From DAMCAP01 sp032059445 (GTDB lineage: Bacteria > Bacillota > Clostridia > Oscillospirales > Ruminococcaceae), in contig DAMCAP010000010.1 in assembly GCA_032059445.1 (NCBI GenBank), positions 1-64,000 of the forward strand: a DNA stretch of 64,000 bases, read 5' to 3'. The notes beneath the pieces were generated by a model. The model had not been told where the DNA came from. It worked only from the letters and a program-made list of their open reading frames with translations, and did not search any database. Both the position numbers and the translations under genes were made by a program. Numbering within the stretch: the first letter of the stretch is position 1; each line of letters opens with the position of its first letter. This document shows positions 18,560 through 27,960 of the stretch, one piece after another.

Positions 18560-19521
18560 TATTTCCTCCTGAGCTTATGAGCATAAAGCTCGCCTGCATA
18601 ATCAAGCATCCATACAGTGGTGTTCATAATCAATATCGCAAAGAGCATAGAGTCTTCATATCGCCCTAAGTGTCGAAACCCAATTCCTACTACGCCGCAG
18701 ATTACGCCGTAAAGCATCTTTGTTTCAGAGCGTTTGGGCGAAGTAACAGGATCATTTACCAAAAATACAGCCGCAATTACCGTATAGCCGGTCATCAGCT
18801 CATAAAGCACCGACGAAAATGGATCGAGCATTGCTCTAGGGAAGAGCAGTGCTACTCCTACCGCTCCGGCAAAAAATCCGGCGGTCATTTTGATCATACC
18901 TGCATTGCGCACTACTAGGAATAAAAGACAAGTCAGAAGGACTAAAATATTAGTGGCGCCCATCGGGCCCGCAACATTCCCCAGCAGCATGTCCATTTTA
19001 TCCTGCGTGGGTACTCCCCCCAGCATCAGGGCATAAGCAGGAGAATTTACCAACTTAACCGTTACCGTACTGCTCAGAGGCAGAGGCTCAAAAGGAATGG
19101 GATAATGAAACATCTTTTGGGGCCAGCTGACCATTGCAAAAGCAACGCCGCCTACTGCCGGATTAAAAATATTTTGCCCAACTCCGCCAAAAGGGTGCTT
19201 TACAATCAAAATGGCGAACAAAGCGGCAATCACAATAATATGATAATCTATAGAGGCAGGCATGAGCAAAGGAATAATCATACCTGTCACAACTGGAGAA
19301 TAATCTCTAACATTGGGTACTCTGCGAGCAAAGATGGTGCACAACCAATCTGCCCCAAAGCAGACCGATACAGAAATCAGCAGCAGTACCATGCTTCTGG
19401 CGCCGTAAAAATAAAAGGTCATAGCATAAAGCGGCAGCATAGCAATCATTGCGTCCGACATTACCGTCCGATTAGACTCCCTAGTTCTGATATGGGGAGC
19501 GTTATGGATATCAAGCTTCAC
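18559..19521 (-). CDS. RnfD/NqrB-like membrane protein without flavinylation site
   Basis: A 320-aa protein clearly of the RnfD family: HPFGGVGQNIFNPAVGGVAF near residue 109 and the late block FLVNDPVTSPKRSETKMLYG are conserved. In RnfD the Thr of a (S/T)GAT motif carries covalent FMN. The matching stretch here (residues 157-164, LVNSPAYA) has no such Thr. The GTG start at 19521 lies one base after the RnfC-like stop with GGGGAGGGG upstream; the ORF could extend further but that part is vector of the upstream gene. It is membrane-embedded; its role in this stripped complex is unknown. Confidence 0.85.
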   Translation of the reverse strand: MKLDIHNAPHIRTRESNRTVMSDAMIAMLPLYAMTFYFYGARSMVLLLISVSVCFGADWLCTIFARRVPNVRDYSPVVTGMIIPLLMPASIDYHIIVIAALFAILIVKHPFGGVGQNIFNPAVGGVAFAMVSWPQKMFHYPIPFEPLPLSSTVTVKLVNSPAYALMLGGVPTQDKMDMLLGNVAGPMGATNILVLLTCLLFLVVRNAGMIKMTAGFFAGAVGVALLFPRAMLDPFSSVLYELMTGYTVIAAVFLVNDPVTSPKRSETKMLYGVICGVVGIGFRHLGRYEDSMLFAILIMNTTVWMLDYAGELYAHKLRRK

Positions 19522-19522
19522 C

Positions 19523-20566
19523 TTATTCCCCTCCCCTGCTCTTGCGGATAATCTCACCGCAAGCAATTACAGTCTGTGCCAGATCAATTTTTGCAGGGCA
19601 GACGTAACTACAAGTACCACAGCTGGTACAGAGATCAGCATCGCAGATATTGATCCCCTTGCGTTTTTTGTCCTGCATGACCTGGTAGATAAAATAAGGC
19701 GACAGATTAATCGGGCAGACCTCGGTGCACCTGCCACAGCCGATACACACATAATTATGATCCCGAAAGGTGTGGGTAAATGCAAGCACACCCTTGGTAG
19801 TGGGGGTAACGGGCACAGCCTCAGGCATGGTGACCGAGTACCCTGTCATCGAGCCCCCAGCCACCAATAGCTTGGGCTCGCTGATGGTGCCGACGATCTC
19901 CAGCACCTTCATGATGGAAGTCCCGATCGGCACTTCATAATTGCCGGGGTTTACCACCGCATCTCCTGCCACGGTGATGATACAGCCTTGCTGCATCTCC
20001 CCAAGGCAGACTGCCCGATATAGATAAAGCAACGAGCAGGCCCCCAGCACCAATCCCTGAGATTTTTGCTGCTGGCGTCTTGAGCGATACTCCACAGGGT
20101 AGCGCCCGCTGACGCGGGTTATTTTAATATCCGTCTGCTCGGGCATTTCGATTTCAACATCAAAGAGGTCTTTGTAGACCTGTATCTCAATATTTTTTGC
20201 ACCGATTGCTCTAGCAGCCAGCTTAATACCAATATTGATTTGATCTTTATATTGCATCATGGGGGCAAGCTGGCTCGAAATATAAGGTTCGTCGTCGATA
20301 GAGTCGATTACCAGAGAGCTGATACCGTTTTTTACGGCAGCGGTCAGCTTGCTCCAGAGCATCTTGCCATCCGACTCATCCACTATATTCGCCTGTTTTG
20401 AAATCCTTACGATCTCATAAGGAGCCAGGAGCAAAGGTTGCTCTGGCAGGTGGTGGTCCATTTTTCGTATTACTATATCATCAAAGCCTATGACCTTAAT
20501 CGCTTTGGATAAGGCAGGCTGCTTATTTTGCTCGAGATGAATGCCTTTGTTTCCAATCGTTTTCAT
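19523..20566 (-). CDS. RnfC-like ferredoxin-type protein lacking FMN/NADH motif
   Basis: 347 aa, well short of typical RnfC (about 440 or more). It retains the N-terminal KGIHLEQNK (RnfC: GGxHPxENK), an SLBB-like segment (ITVAGDAVVNPGNYEVP, residues 197-213) and two complete [4Fe-4S] motifs: C274, C277, C280, C284 and C313, C316, C319, C323. The barrel-sandwich domain is missing. Where RnfC has GGAGFPTxVK the sequence reads IVDESDGKMLWSKL, and CEPY is DEPY. NADH/FMN binding therefore looks lost. ATG 20566 follows AAAGGA. It is the first gene of the leftward cluster and diverges from mecA across 58 bases. Confidence 0.82.
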   Translation of the reverse strand: MKTIGNKGIHLEQNKQPALSKAIKVIGFDDIVIRKMDHHLPEQPLLLAPYEIVRISKQANIVDESDGKMLWSKLTAAVKNGISSLVIDSIDDEPYISSQLAPMMQYKDQINIGIKLAARAIGAKNIEIQVYKDLFDVEIEMPEQTDIKITRVSGRYPVEYRSRRQQQKSQGLVLGACSLLYLYRAVCLGEMQQGCIITVAGDAVVNPGNYEVPIGTSIMKVLEIVGTISEPKLLVAGGSMTGYSVTMPEAVPVTPTTKGVLAFTHTFRDHNYVCIGCGRCTEVCPINLSPYFIYQVMQDKKRKGINICDADLCTSCGTCSYVCPAKIDLAQTVIACGEIIRKSRGGE

Positions 20567-20624
20567 ATTTTGCGTATCCTTTAGCGTTTCGGATTTTATC
20601 ATCAACTGTAAAGGTGGTGACCCT

Positions 20625-21209
20625 ATGTTTTATAAGCAGGTTTCAGAAAACAAGCTTAAGATTATCCTTTCTCCCAAAGACATGGAAGAATTAAATATAG
20701 CCTACAGCGAGCTTGAGGTTACCTGTCCCTTAACCCGTTCGCTGGTTTTGGGGCTGCTGGGGCAGCTCGATCTCCCCTTTTGCTTTAATATCCAATGCCA
20801 TACCCTCTTGGTAGAGCTCTACCCCACCAAGCCAGGAGGCTGCGTGATCACCTATACTGCCATCGCTAAGCCCACTGCACAGATCTGCCCCTATCAATTC
20901 TTTGTTTTTCCCGATGGCTACACCCTAGTCAATGCGGTGGTATCGGTTTTTTCGCGCTACAGCAACCTAATCTATAAAAGCAAGCTCTATAGCTACCACG
21001 GTAGATTTTATTTGGGAGTAAGCACCCTTGATAAAGATGGATCCCCAGTCACCGACCTATTTGGGGAGTATGCCCAGCAGCTGCCAAGCTCCATTATGCT
21101 GGATTCCTACACCAATGAGCATATGAAGGTCATCCTCGAAGAAGACGCCCTAGATACAATTTACACCCTTTGCAAGCCTCAGGACACTACTCTGCCCCTG
21201 CTGCCTTAG
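20625..21209 (+). CDS. mecA: MecA-family adaptor protein
   Basis: MecA-type adaptors bind ClpC and deliver substrates (such as ComK in Bacillus) to ClpCP. The 194-aa product has the N-terminal substrate-binding domain (QVSENKLKIILSPKDMEEL) and a C-terminal ClpC-binding domain (YQFFVFPDGYTLVNAVVSVF and ILEEDALDTIY). The acidic middle linker usual in MecA is short. ATG 20625 has AAGGTGGTGA upstream; the frame extends to 20541 without a ribosome site. Its stop overlaps the convergent rpe stop by 4 bases. Confidence 0.8.
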   Translation: MFYKQVSENKLKIILSPKDMEELNIAYSELEVTCPLTRSLVLGLLGQLDLPFCFNIQCHTLLVELYPTKPGGCVITYTAIAKPTAQICPYQFFVFPDGYTLVNAVVSVFSRYSNLIYKSKLYSYHGRFYLGVSTLDKDGSPVTDLFGEYAQQLPSSIMLDSYTNEHMKVILEEDALDTIYTLCKPQDTTLPLLP

Positions 21210-21865
21210 CCCTCTATGCAGGCGGCTCTAATAGAAGCAATCGCCTCAGTATAATCCTTAGCGCCAAATACCGCTGTACCAGCCACCAAAACATTGGCAC
21301 CTGCACTGCATGCCAAATGAGCGGTCTTGGCGCTGATGCCACCGTCGACCTGAATATCCAGCGCAAGACCCTTTTGGTCTGCATAATCTCTGATCTCGCG
21401 GATTTTGGGGCAGATATCGGGCATAAAGCTCTGCCCACCGAAGCCAGGCTCTATGGTCATGACCAGCACCATGTCAAGGTCTTTGATAAAAGGCAGGATC
21501 TCCTTGGCGGAGGTCTTTGGCTTGATGGACAAGCCTACCTTTGCTCCTAAGGATTTGATTTTGGCAATGGTAGCTGCTACGTCGCTGTCGGCTTCATAGT
21601 GGAAGGTCAAAATATCGCTGCCTGCCCTGATAAACTCCTCTGCATAGCGCAGTGGGTCTGTAATCATCAGGTGTACATCCAGTGGAAGAGTGGTGGCTTT
21701 TTTTAGCGAAGCCACGACCGGTATCCCTAAAGAAATATTGGGCACAAAATGCCCGTCCATTACGTCTACATGCAGCATGTCTGCTCCGGCGATTCTAACT
21801 GCCTCGGCCTCAGACTGAAGATTGGCAAAATCACATGCCAAAATTGATGGAGCTATCTTGATCAT
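21206..21865 (-). CDS. rpe: Ribulose-phosphate 3-epimerase
   Basis: Interconverts ribulose-5-phosphate and xylulose-5-phosphate in the pentose phosphate pathway. The 219-aa TIM barrel starts MIKIAPSILACDFANL at ATG 21865 with AGGAGG upstream. The metal and catalytic motifs LHVDVMDGHFVPN, HLMI, MTIEPGFGGQ and QVDGGI are present. It is not in an operon with the usual rsgA or thiN partners here; both neighbours are on the other strand or distant. Confidence 0.97.
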   Translation of the reverse strand: MIKIAPSILACDFANLQSEAEAVRIAGADMLHVDVMDGHFVPNISLGIPVVASLKKATTLPLDVHLMITDPLRYAEEFIRAGSDILTFHYEADSDVAATIAKIKSLGAKVGLSIKPKTSAKEILPFIKDLDMVLVMTIEPGFGGQSFMPDICPKIREIRDYADQKGLALDIQVDGGISAKTAHLACSAGANVLVAGTAVFGAKDYTEAIASIRAACIEG

Positions 21866-22562
21866 ATATCCTCCTATAAAACCATCCAAAGGTGTCTGTT
21901 GTAATCAGGGATGCTTCGATGATCTCTTAGCACTTTAGCTAGAAAGACATCCCGCATCATTAGAGTGTATCTCCTTACGGTAAAGCGCAAAAACTGCCTA
22001 TATCCGCTTAAAAACCGCAGGAAACCAGCTTATTTTATTGTAACCTATTCTAATTTAAAGGTCAACCGAAATAAGCCCTAAAGAAGCAGGATTTTATCCC
22101 CTTTTACAGCAAAACAAAAGCAGGTAAGGGTGTAGATAGGCTATGAAGAAGAGGATATGCAGTTCATTACTCTGCCGATTGCATTTATTATTTGACAATG
22201 CTATAATAATGAGAGAAAATCCCTGCTTTCGGCCACCTAGACTAAGCGCCGTAATATCCAAGAGCAAAGCTTGCAGCCCACGGCAATCTATGGTATTATC
22301 TTCCTATTCCTTATGTAGTATGGGCAATATTTTGTCAAACAATCCCACACATAGCGGTAGCCCAGCAATCTTCTCATAAGTATTGAAATTACTGCACTTA
22401 TCGAGCAGCAGAGCTTAGATAAATATAGCATTTTCCCGTGTACTTGCGGTTAACAAACTGTATTATTTTTTACAATTTCAGTTTATTCGGTCGTGCCGAT
22501 TCGGCAAAGACCATTTAAAATAGCACAAATAAAGGTCGTATATCGACAGAACGGAGCAAGCT
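21866..22562. other. Gene-free interval upstream of rpe and the reductase gene
   Basis: About 700 AT-rich bases with no convincing ORF. A small inverted repeat (TGCCGA / TCGGCA, about 22496-22508) lies ahead of the reductase gene. A TTGACA followed only four bases later by TATAAT (about 22192) has wrong spacing for one promoter. Confidence 0.4.
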
Positions 22563-23693
22563 ATGGAAAAGAAAACCTTTTCAAAACTAGGCGTATCTGC
22601 ATCGGTGCTGGGCTTTGGCTGCATGAGACTCCCCACCGAAGAGGGTAAAATCGATGAAAAGCTGGCAACCGAGATGATTGACCACGCTTATCAAAGCGGC
22701 ATTACGTATTTTGATACCGCATGGCCCTACCACTCTACCGAGTCTGAGCCCTTTGTAGGTCAGGCACTCAAGAAGTACCCCCGAGAGAGCTTCCAGCTTA
22801 CCACCAAGATGCCTGTGTGGCTCTGCGAAAGCTATGAAGACCTGGAGAAGTACTTCCAGCTACAGCTTGAGCGCTGTCAGGTGGAGTATTTTGACTTCTA
22901 TCTACTACATGCCCTCAGCAAAGACCGCTTTGAGCATTGCAAAAAAATCGGCGCCTTTAAATTCATCGCCAAGCTCAGAGAAGAAGGAAAAATCAAAGCC
23001 GCAGGATTCTCCTTCCATGATGACAACAGCCGATTTGAAGAAATTGTCGACCACTACAGCTGGGACTTCGCCCAGATCCAGCATAACTACATAGACAACA
23101 CCCTGATGCACTCCGATTATCTCTATGAGCTTCTCGAGCAGAGGGGCATCCCCTGTGTTGTGATGGAGCCGGTAAGAGGGGGCTTTTTATCCCAGCTCCC
23201 CGAGGAGGCTTCATCCATCTTTACCGCTCACAGCCCTGAGCGTTCTCTTTCCTCATGGGCACTTCGCTGGGTAGCTGGTCACCCCAACATCAAGGTAGTG
23301 CTGTCGGGCATGAGCACCATGGAGCAGCTGAAAGATAACCTCGCCACCTTTAGCTATCCGGCCTACCCTCTTAGCGCAGAGGAGCACAAGGTGGTTGATC
23401 AGGTGGTGGAAAAGCTGCTATCCTACAAAACAGTACCCTGCACAGGCTGCCGCTACTGCATGGATTGCCCTCACGGGGTCAACATTCCCGGCGTCTTTGC
23501 TAACTTCAACAAGTTCAGCATGTTTCGCAATAAAGAGCGGGCAAAGGTCGAGTACTTTACCAACGTCCCCTCTGAAGCCAGAGGCGATCGCTGCATGGAG
23601 TGCCTAGCTTGCGTGCCCGCTTGCCCTCAACATATCAACATCCCCGAGGAGTTGAAGGCTGCGCACGCCGCACTGGAAGAAGCCCTTATTTAA
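22563..23693 (+). CDS. Aldo/keto reductase with C-terminal ferredoxin domain
   Basis: A 376-aa oxidoreductase: an aldo/keto reductase barrel (LGFGCMRLP; catalytic Asp51, Tyr56, Lys82 and a His in DFYLLHAL) fused to a C-terminal region with two [4Fe-4S] motifs, CTGCRYCMDCPHGVNIP and CMECLACVPACPQHINIPE. Such fusions are common in anaerobes and are thought to pass electrons between NAD(P)H and ferredoxin-linked partners; the substrate is unknown. ATG 22563 follows GGAGCAAGCT. A strong hairpin lies about 90 bases after the stop. Confidence 0.9.
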   Translation: MEKKTFSKLGVSASVLGFGCMRLPTEEGKIDEKLATEMIDHAYQSGITYFDTAWPYHSTESEPFVGQALKKYPRESFQLTTKMPVWLCESYEDLEKYFQLQLERCQVEYFDFYLLHALSKDRFEHCKKIGAFKFIAKLREEGKIKAAGFSFHDDNSRFEEIVDHYSWDFAQIQHNYIDNTLMHSDYLYELLEQRGIPCVVMEPVRGGFLSQLPEEASSIFTAHSPERSLSSWALRWVAGHPNIKVVLSGMSTMEQLKDNLATFSYPAYPLSAEEHKVVDQVVEKLLSYKTVPCTGCRYCMDCPHGVNIPGVFANFNKFSMFRNKERAKVEYFTNVPSEARGDRCMECLACVPACPQHINIPEELKAAHAALEEALI

Positions 23694-23783
23694 GGCAGGC
23701 TTGTCAAAGCTTGCTAATGGTATGAAACAGCATTATGTTCCCCCTAAGAGAGCTTGTCTACCAGCAAAACAATACATTGCCTA

Positions 23784-23817
23784 CATCCACCGCTGTTCCT
23801 TAGAGCAGCGGTGGATG
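23784..23817 (+). other. Stem-loop downstream of the aldo/keto reductase gene
   Basis: Perfect 12-bp stem CATCCACCGCTG / CAGCGGTGGATG with a 10-base loop, no T-run. It is probably a 3'-end stabiliser or Rho-type end rather than an intrinsic terminator. The remaining bases to 24090 hold nothing I recognise. Confidence 0.6.
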
Positions 23818-24083
23818 CTATATCATGTCAAGATTCATGTCTAAGGCTATCTAAAGGCAAAGCCACCCGAGACCATCTCGACTTATTTTCTCATTGGTAT
23901 AGCTTCTTTGCTCTATTGCCTACGGCAAAAAAGAGCAAAGCTCCTGCACCATGTATTGTGCTGAGGTCTGATATGTTGCCTATCCGCTTTGCCCTATACT
24001 TGATATGAATATTGACTTCAATACATACTATGTTGCATCTCCTCGTATTGACCATCGCCCCCTGACTGCATCCCCTTGTGATA

Positions 24084-24129
24084 CACCAAAAAAAACAGCA
24101 GCTCACCTATTCGTCATAGGTGAGCTGCA
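24084..24129 (-). terminator. Intrinsic terminator of htrA
   Basis: GCAGCTCACCTAT / ATAGGTGAGCTGC, 13-bp perfect stem with 5-base loop, followed on the minus strand by TG and a run of eight Ts. It lies just after the htrA stop. Confidence 0.92.
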
Positions 24130-24161
24130 CTTTTTGCTGGAAAGCTTCTAAAAAATTTTGT

Positions 24162-25568
24162 TTATTTAGGGATCTCCTCATCGGCCATCAGCTTAATGGT
24201 CACATCAAAGGTGTCGCCCCCGCCACCGCCTTGTCTTGGTCGGTAAATAGTAAGCGTAACCTTATCATTTGGCGTTTTGGACTTTAGGATCGCACTGACA
24301 TTATCAAAGCTCTCGATAACAGTGCCGTCAATCTTTACGATGATATCGCCTCTGGTGACATTCTTACCTGCCAGATCAGAGCTTGGGTCGATGGAGTAGA
24401 TATAGATACCCTTAGGGATGTTATTAAGCTGTGCGGTAGTTTCGTTGACTACCTGACCAGAGATACCGATCTTGGTGCGACCCTTTACATAGCCAAATTT
24501 GATCAGCTGATCAATGATCGGCTTAGCCTCATTAATCGGGATCGCAAAGCCGATACCCTCATAACCCTCAGCTACGATCTTGGCTGTATTGATGCCTACC
24601 ACCTGACCATAATCGTTGATCAGAGGACCGCCGGAATTACCGGGGTTGATTGCTGCGTCTGTCTGGATATACAGAGTAGAGAACCCGCTGTCGGTTCTAA
24701 AAGAACGCTTGGCAGTCGACACTATACCCTGTGTGGTGGTAGCAGCAAGCTTCATACCACCGGGGTTACCAATGGCTACTACACGGTCACCGTCCTCGAG
24801 TACGTCGGAGTTACCAAAGGAAGCTGCCACAAGGTTATCTGCCTCAATCTTTACTACAGCAAGGTCGGTCTTTCGGTCGATACCGATTAGCTTAGCAGAG
24901 TAGGTTTCCTCGTTATTCAGCACGATATTGATGCCGACAGCACCCTCCACCACGTGAGCGTTGGTGATGATGTAGCCTTGCTCATTCATGATAATACCCG
25001 AGCCCTCGCTGACGGGGACAAAGGTATTGTCAGGGCCATAGTTCTCCACACCGACGACCGAAGGCTTTACCATCCTGACGATTTCCTTGGTAGAGAGGGG
25101 GCCATCGCTTAGTATCGGTGACTGTATACCCTCTGGTGGGTTATTGATAGAGATCTCAGGTGTGTTGGGCTGCTGGGTAACGTTGGGGCTTGGCACCTGT
25201 TCCATAAAATCAAAGAAGCCGTTGTTTCTGCTGACCAGTGTATACACACCATATACCGCAAATAGCACCAAAGCGACCACAACTACAAAGGATACCAAAA
25301 ACCCAAATACGCTAAGCCCCTTGCTTCTCTTGGTCTTACCTTGCTGCTGCTCTACTGCCTGATAATCTTCGAAGTTCCAGCGGTAGTTATCAGAAGGCTT
25401 ATTAAAGTCGTTGGGCGGAGTGTAGCTACCGGGGCGGTGACCTGCCCAGCTGTTGCTTTGATCGGAGCTGGTTTTGTCTGCGCCTGCATTATAATCCCAG
25501 CCGATCTTATGGCTGCCGTTTTCGTTGTTGTCTGACTGATTGTTTGGATCCTTGAAATCTTCCTGCAT
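24162..25568 (-). CDS. htrA: HtrA/DegP-type membrane-anchored serine protease
   Basis: Envelope protein-quality protease. The 468-aa product has an Asn/Gln-rich cytoplasmic N-terminus of about 110 residues, one membrane span (FLVSFVVVVALVLFAVYGVY), a trypsin-like domain with the full triad (His in ITNAHVVEG, Asp in KTDLAVVKI, Ser in NPGNSGGPL) and one PDZ domain (SSDLAGKNVTRGDIIVKIDG). ATG 25568 is the first codon after GGGGGAAC; the longer frame is not family-like. It is downstream of the two-component genes, which may control it, as in CssRS-htrA systems. Confidence 0.94.
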   Translation of the reverse strand: MQEDFKDPNNQSDNNENGSHKIGWDYNAGADKTSSDQSNSWAGHRPGSYTPPNDFNKPSDNYRWNFEDYQAVEQQQGKTKRSKGLSVFGFLVSFVVVVALVLFAVYGVYTLVSRNNGFFDFMEQVPSPNVTQQPNTPEISINNPPEGIQSPILSDGPLSTKEIVRMVKPSVVGVENYGPDNTFVPVSEGSGIIMNEQGYIITNAHVVEGAVGINIVLNNEETYSAKLIGIDRKTDLAVVKIEADNLVAASFGNSDVLEDGDRVVAIGNPGGMKLAATTTQGIVSTAKRSFRTDSGFSTLYIQTDAAINPGNSGGPLINDYGQVVGINTAKIVAEGYEGIGFAIPINEAKPIIDQLIKFGYVKGRTKIGISGQVVNETTAQLNNIPKGIYIYSIDPSSDLAGKNVTRGDIIVKIDGTVIESFDNVSAILKSKTPNDKVTLTIYRPRQGGGGGDTFDVTIKLMADEEIPK

Positions 25569-25792
25569 ACATGTTCCCCCTTGTACTTTAAAGCCATATG
25601 TAACGAAAGAATGCCTGTCATTACAATAGGACAGATATAGTTTATTCTCTGCTAAAGCCACTCGGCTTATACATAGCCCATACGCGCTTTTACAGCGTAT
25701 CAACTTTCTGTTACACAGGCTGTTTTATCTATGAAGCTATCATACACAAAGATTTTGAAGCCCAAAAGAACAATTTTAAAATTAATTCGGGA

Positions 25793-27256
25793 TTATTTTT
25801 GTTTCTCTGATTTCCTAAATATTGACGATTGTTGTTTGGTCTGGGCAGAGGGCATTGAGAACATAAATTCCACATATTCCCCTTCTACACTCTTGACCAC
25901 AATCTCTCCCCCTTGGATGTGAACAAGGGTTTTGACGATATAAAGCCCTAAGCCCACACCGTTTTTATCGATGCTGCGGGATTTATCCGTCTTATAAAAG
26001 CGATCAAACAACCGTGGGATTTCTTCCTTTGGAAGCCCCTCACCAGTATTGCGGACAGCCACATGGACCATCTTACCGTCTGTGGTATAATTGATGTCGA
26101 TGCTGCCGCCGACGTTGGTAAACTTCACAGCGTTTTCCAGAAGATTATAAGAAATCTGGTGTAAAAGATCGCGATCAGCAAGCACGAAGGTCTTGTCGGC
26201 ATCCAGCCCGTTTACCTGTATCTTTTTCTCGTCGATCTGCCGCTCGAAGGTAAAGATGGTGCGGCACATAATTTCGTTGACATCGACCACCTGGGGCTGT
26301 AGCTCCATTTCTCCTGCTTCGATACGGGCAATACCAAGCATCGAAACCACCAAGCGAGATAGCCTTTTGACCTCGGTAGATACCAGCTTGAGATAATAGT
26401 TTCGCTGATCCTCAGGGATCGTACCGTCGAGCATGCCGTCGATGAAGCCACCGATAGAGGTCATCGGGGTCTTGAGCTCGTGGGATACATTGGCCACAAA
26501 GGAGCGCCTTGTAATCTCTAGCTCCGATAAGGAAGATGCCATGTTGTTAAAGGCCATTGCCAGCTTGTCGATTTCGTCTTCACCGCCGACTTCTATCTTA
26601 GCAGTAAAATCTCCCTTAGCAAAGCTCTGTGCCGCATCCGCCATCTGCCTTAAGGGGCGCACCATGTTTTCGGTAACAAAGTATACGATCACACAGGTGA
26701 TCACCAGCACGATGGCAGCTCCGACTAAAAACATCCTGAGCACTTCGATCAGCATGCCGCTCATACCACTGTCGGGAGCAGCTACAAACATTAGCCCGAT
26801 CACACTGTCTTCCAGCGTAACCGGGATGCCCACAATATAATGTGGCTGATCATAGATGCCCGACAGCTTGCCGACACCCTGATAGCCTCCGTTTAATGCT
26901 TGCTTGATAATGCCCGATTCCACCCGATAGGTGGTATGGTTGCAAGGGAAAGGCTCGCTGCACAAAATCGTCTTTCCCGTGTGATCCACCAGAAAGATAT
27001 CGGCATCAATGGCTTTTGAGAGGATGGAATACCCTACCGATACCCCCCGCACATCGAGATACTTATAGTAGTTTCTCTGGTAGTTATCTACCGTCAGCTG
27101 TGCCGCCTGATAAGCGTTGCGTGTTAAAAGCTCTAGGTTATCGGAGCGCAGATATTGTGCGGTAAAAAGCAGCAGGATGATTCCCAGCACCAGCGTGCTT
27201 ACCAGCACAATGCTGGTGCACATATAAAAATATCGGGAAAACAGCGACTTTTTCAT
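25793..27256 (-). CDS. Sensor histidine kinase (PhoR/CssS type)
   Basis: 487 aa: membrane span 1 at about 11-33, an extracytoplasmic sensor of about 130 residues, span 2 at about 170-193, a HAMP domain, the phosphoacceptor box FVANVSHELKTP with His259, and a HATPase domain with N box (NLLENAVKF), G1-like (DKNGVGLGLYIVKTL) and F box (LFDRFYKTDKSRS). It starts 8 bases after the response regulator stop, so the pair forms one operon. The neighbouring htrA suggests an envelope-stress role, which is inference. Confidence 0.93.
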   Translation of the reverse strand: MKKSLFSRYFYMCTSIVLVSTLVLGIILLLFTAQYLRSDNLELLTRNAYQAAQLTVDNYQRNYYKYLDVRGVSVGYSILSKAIDADIFLVDHTGKTILCSEPFPCNHTTYRVESGIIKQALNGGYQGVGKLSGIYDQPHYIVGIPVTLEDSVIGLMFVAAPDSGMSGMLIEVLRMFLVGAAIVLVITCVIVYFVTENMVRPLRQMADAAQSFAKGDFTAKIEVGGEDEIDKLAMAFNNMASSLSELEITRRSFVANVSHELKTPMTSIGGFIDGMLDGTIPEDQRNYYLKLVSTEVKRLSRLVVSMLGIARIEAGEMELQPQVVDVNEIMCRTIFTFERQIDEKKIQVNGLDADKTFVLADRDLLHQISYNLLENAVKFTNVGGSIDINYTTDGKMVHVAVRNTGEGLPKEEIPRLFDRFYKTDKSRSIDKNGVGLGLYIVKTLVHIQGGEIVVKSVEGEYVEFMFSMPSAQTKQQSSIFRKSEKQK

Positions 27257-27264
27257 AGGGAGGG

Positions 27265-27960
27265 TTACTCCTTGACTTCAAACTTATAACCGACACCCCA
27301 TACGGTTTTTAGCGTCCAATCCTCGCTTACGCCCTCTAGCTTTTCTCTCAAGCGCTTGATATGCACGTCGACAGTACGGGAATCGCCATAATACTCAAAG
27401 CCCCATACCTCATCAAGTAGCTGATCACGGGTATAGACTCTGTTGGGGTTGGAGGCGAGATGGAAGAGAAGCTCCAGCTCCTTAGGAGGGGTATCTACAA
27501 CCTTACCGTCTACTTTTAGCTCGTATTTGGTCATGTTGACAATCAGCTTATCGTAGCTCACTTCTTTGACGACATTTTCGCTGGTGACAGCTCCGCCCGA
27601 ACGGCGCAGTACTGCCTTGATCCTTGCGATGATTTCTTTTGCGTCAAAAGGCTTGACCACATAATCATCTGCTCCCAGCTCTAGACCAAGCACCTTATCA
27701 AAGGTCTCGCCCTTGGCAGTGACCATAATAATGGGGCAGTTTGATTTTTTGCGGATTTCTCGGCAGACCTGCCAGCCATCAAGACCTGGCATCATAATAT
27801 CAAGCAGCACCATGTCAGGGTTTTGTGCGTTAAATTTCACCAGAGCCTCGTTGCCGTCATTGGCTATCGCAACGGTATACTGCTCCTTCTCAAGGTATAG
27901 CCTTAAAAGCTCGCAGATATTTTTATCATCATCCGCTACAAGTATTTTTTCCATTGGCAT
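27265..27960 (-). CDS. OmpR/PhoB-family response regulator
   Basis: 231-aa DNA-binding response regulator. The receiver domain has the acidic pair at the N-terminus (ADDDKN), phosphoacceptor Asp54 in LLDIMMPGLDG, the conserved Thr in VTAKGE and Lys in VKPFD. The C-terminal winged helix ends ...TVDVHIKRLREKLE and VWGVGYKFE. The start MPMEKILVADDD (ATG 27960) is chosen because AGGAGG lies 9 bases upstream; the longer frame is unsupported. It is cotranscribed with the kinase. Confidence 0.94.
   Translation of the reverse strand: MPMEKILVADDDKNICELLRLYLEKEQYTVAIANDGNEALVKFNAQNPDMVLLDIMMPGLDGWQVCREIRKKSNCPIIMVTAKGETFDKVLGLELGADDYVVKPFDAKEIIARIKAVLRRSGGAVTSENVVKEVSYDKLIVNMTKYELKVDGKVVDTPPKELELLFHLASNPNRVYTRDQLLDEVWGFEYYGDSRTVDVHIKRLREKLEGVSEDWTLKTVWGVGYKFEVKE

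Noticed and set aside
22190..22210. TTGACA and TATAAT in the region before the reductase gene
   Set aside because: They are only four bases apart, so they cannot form one promoter; no other partner elements are seen.
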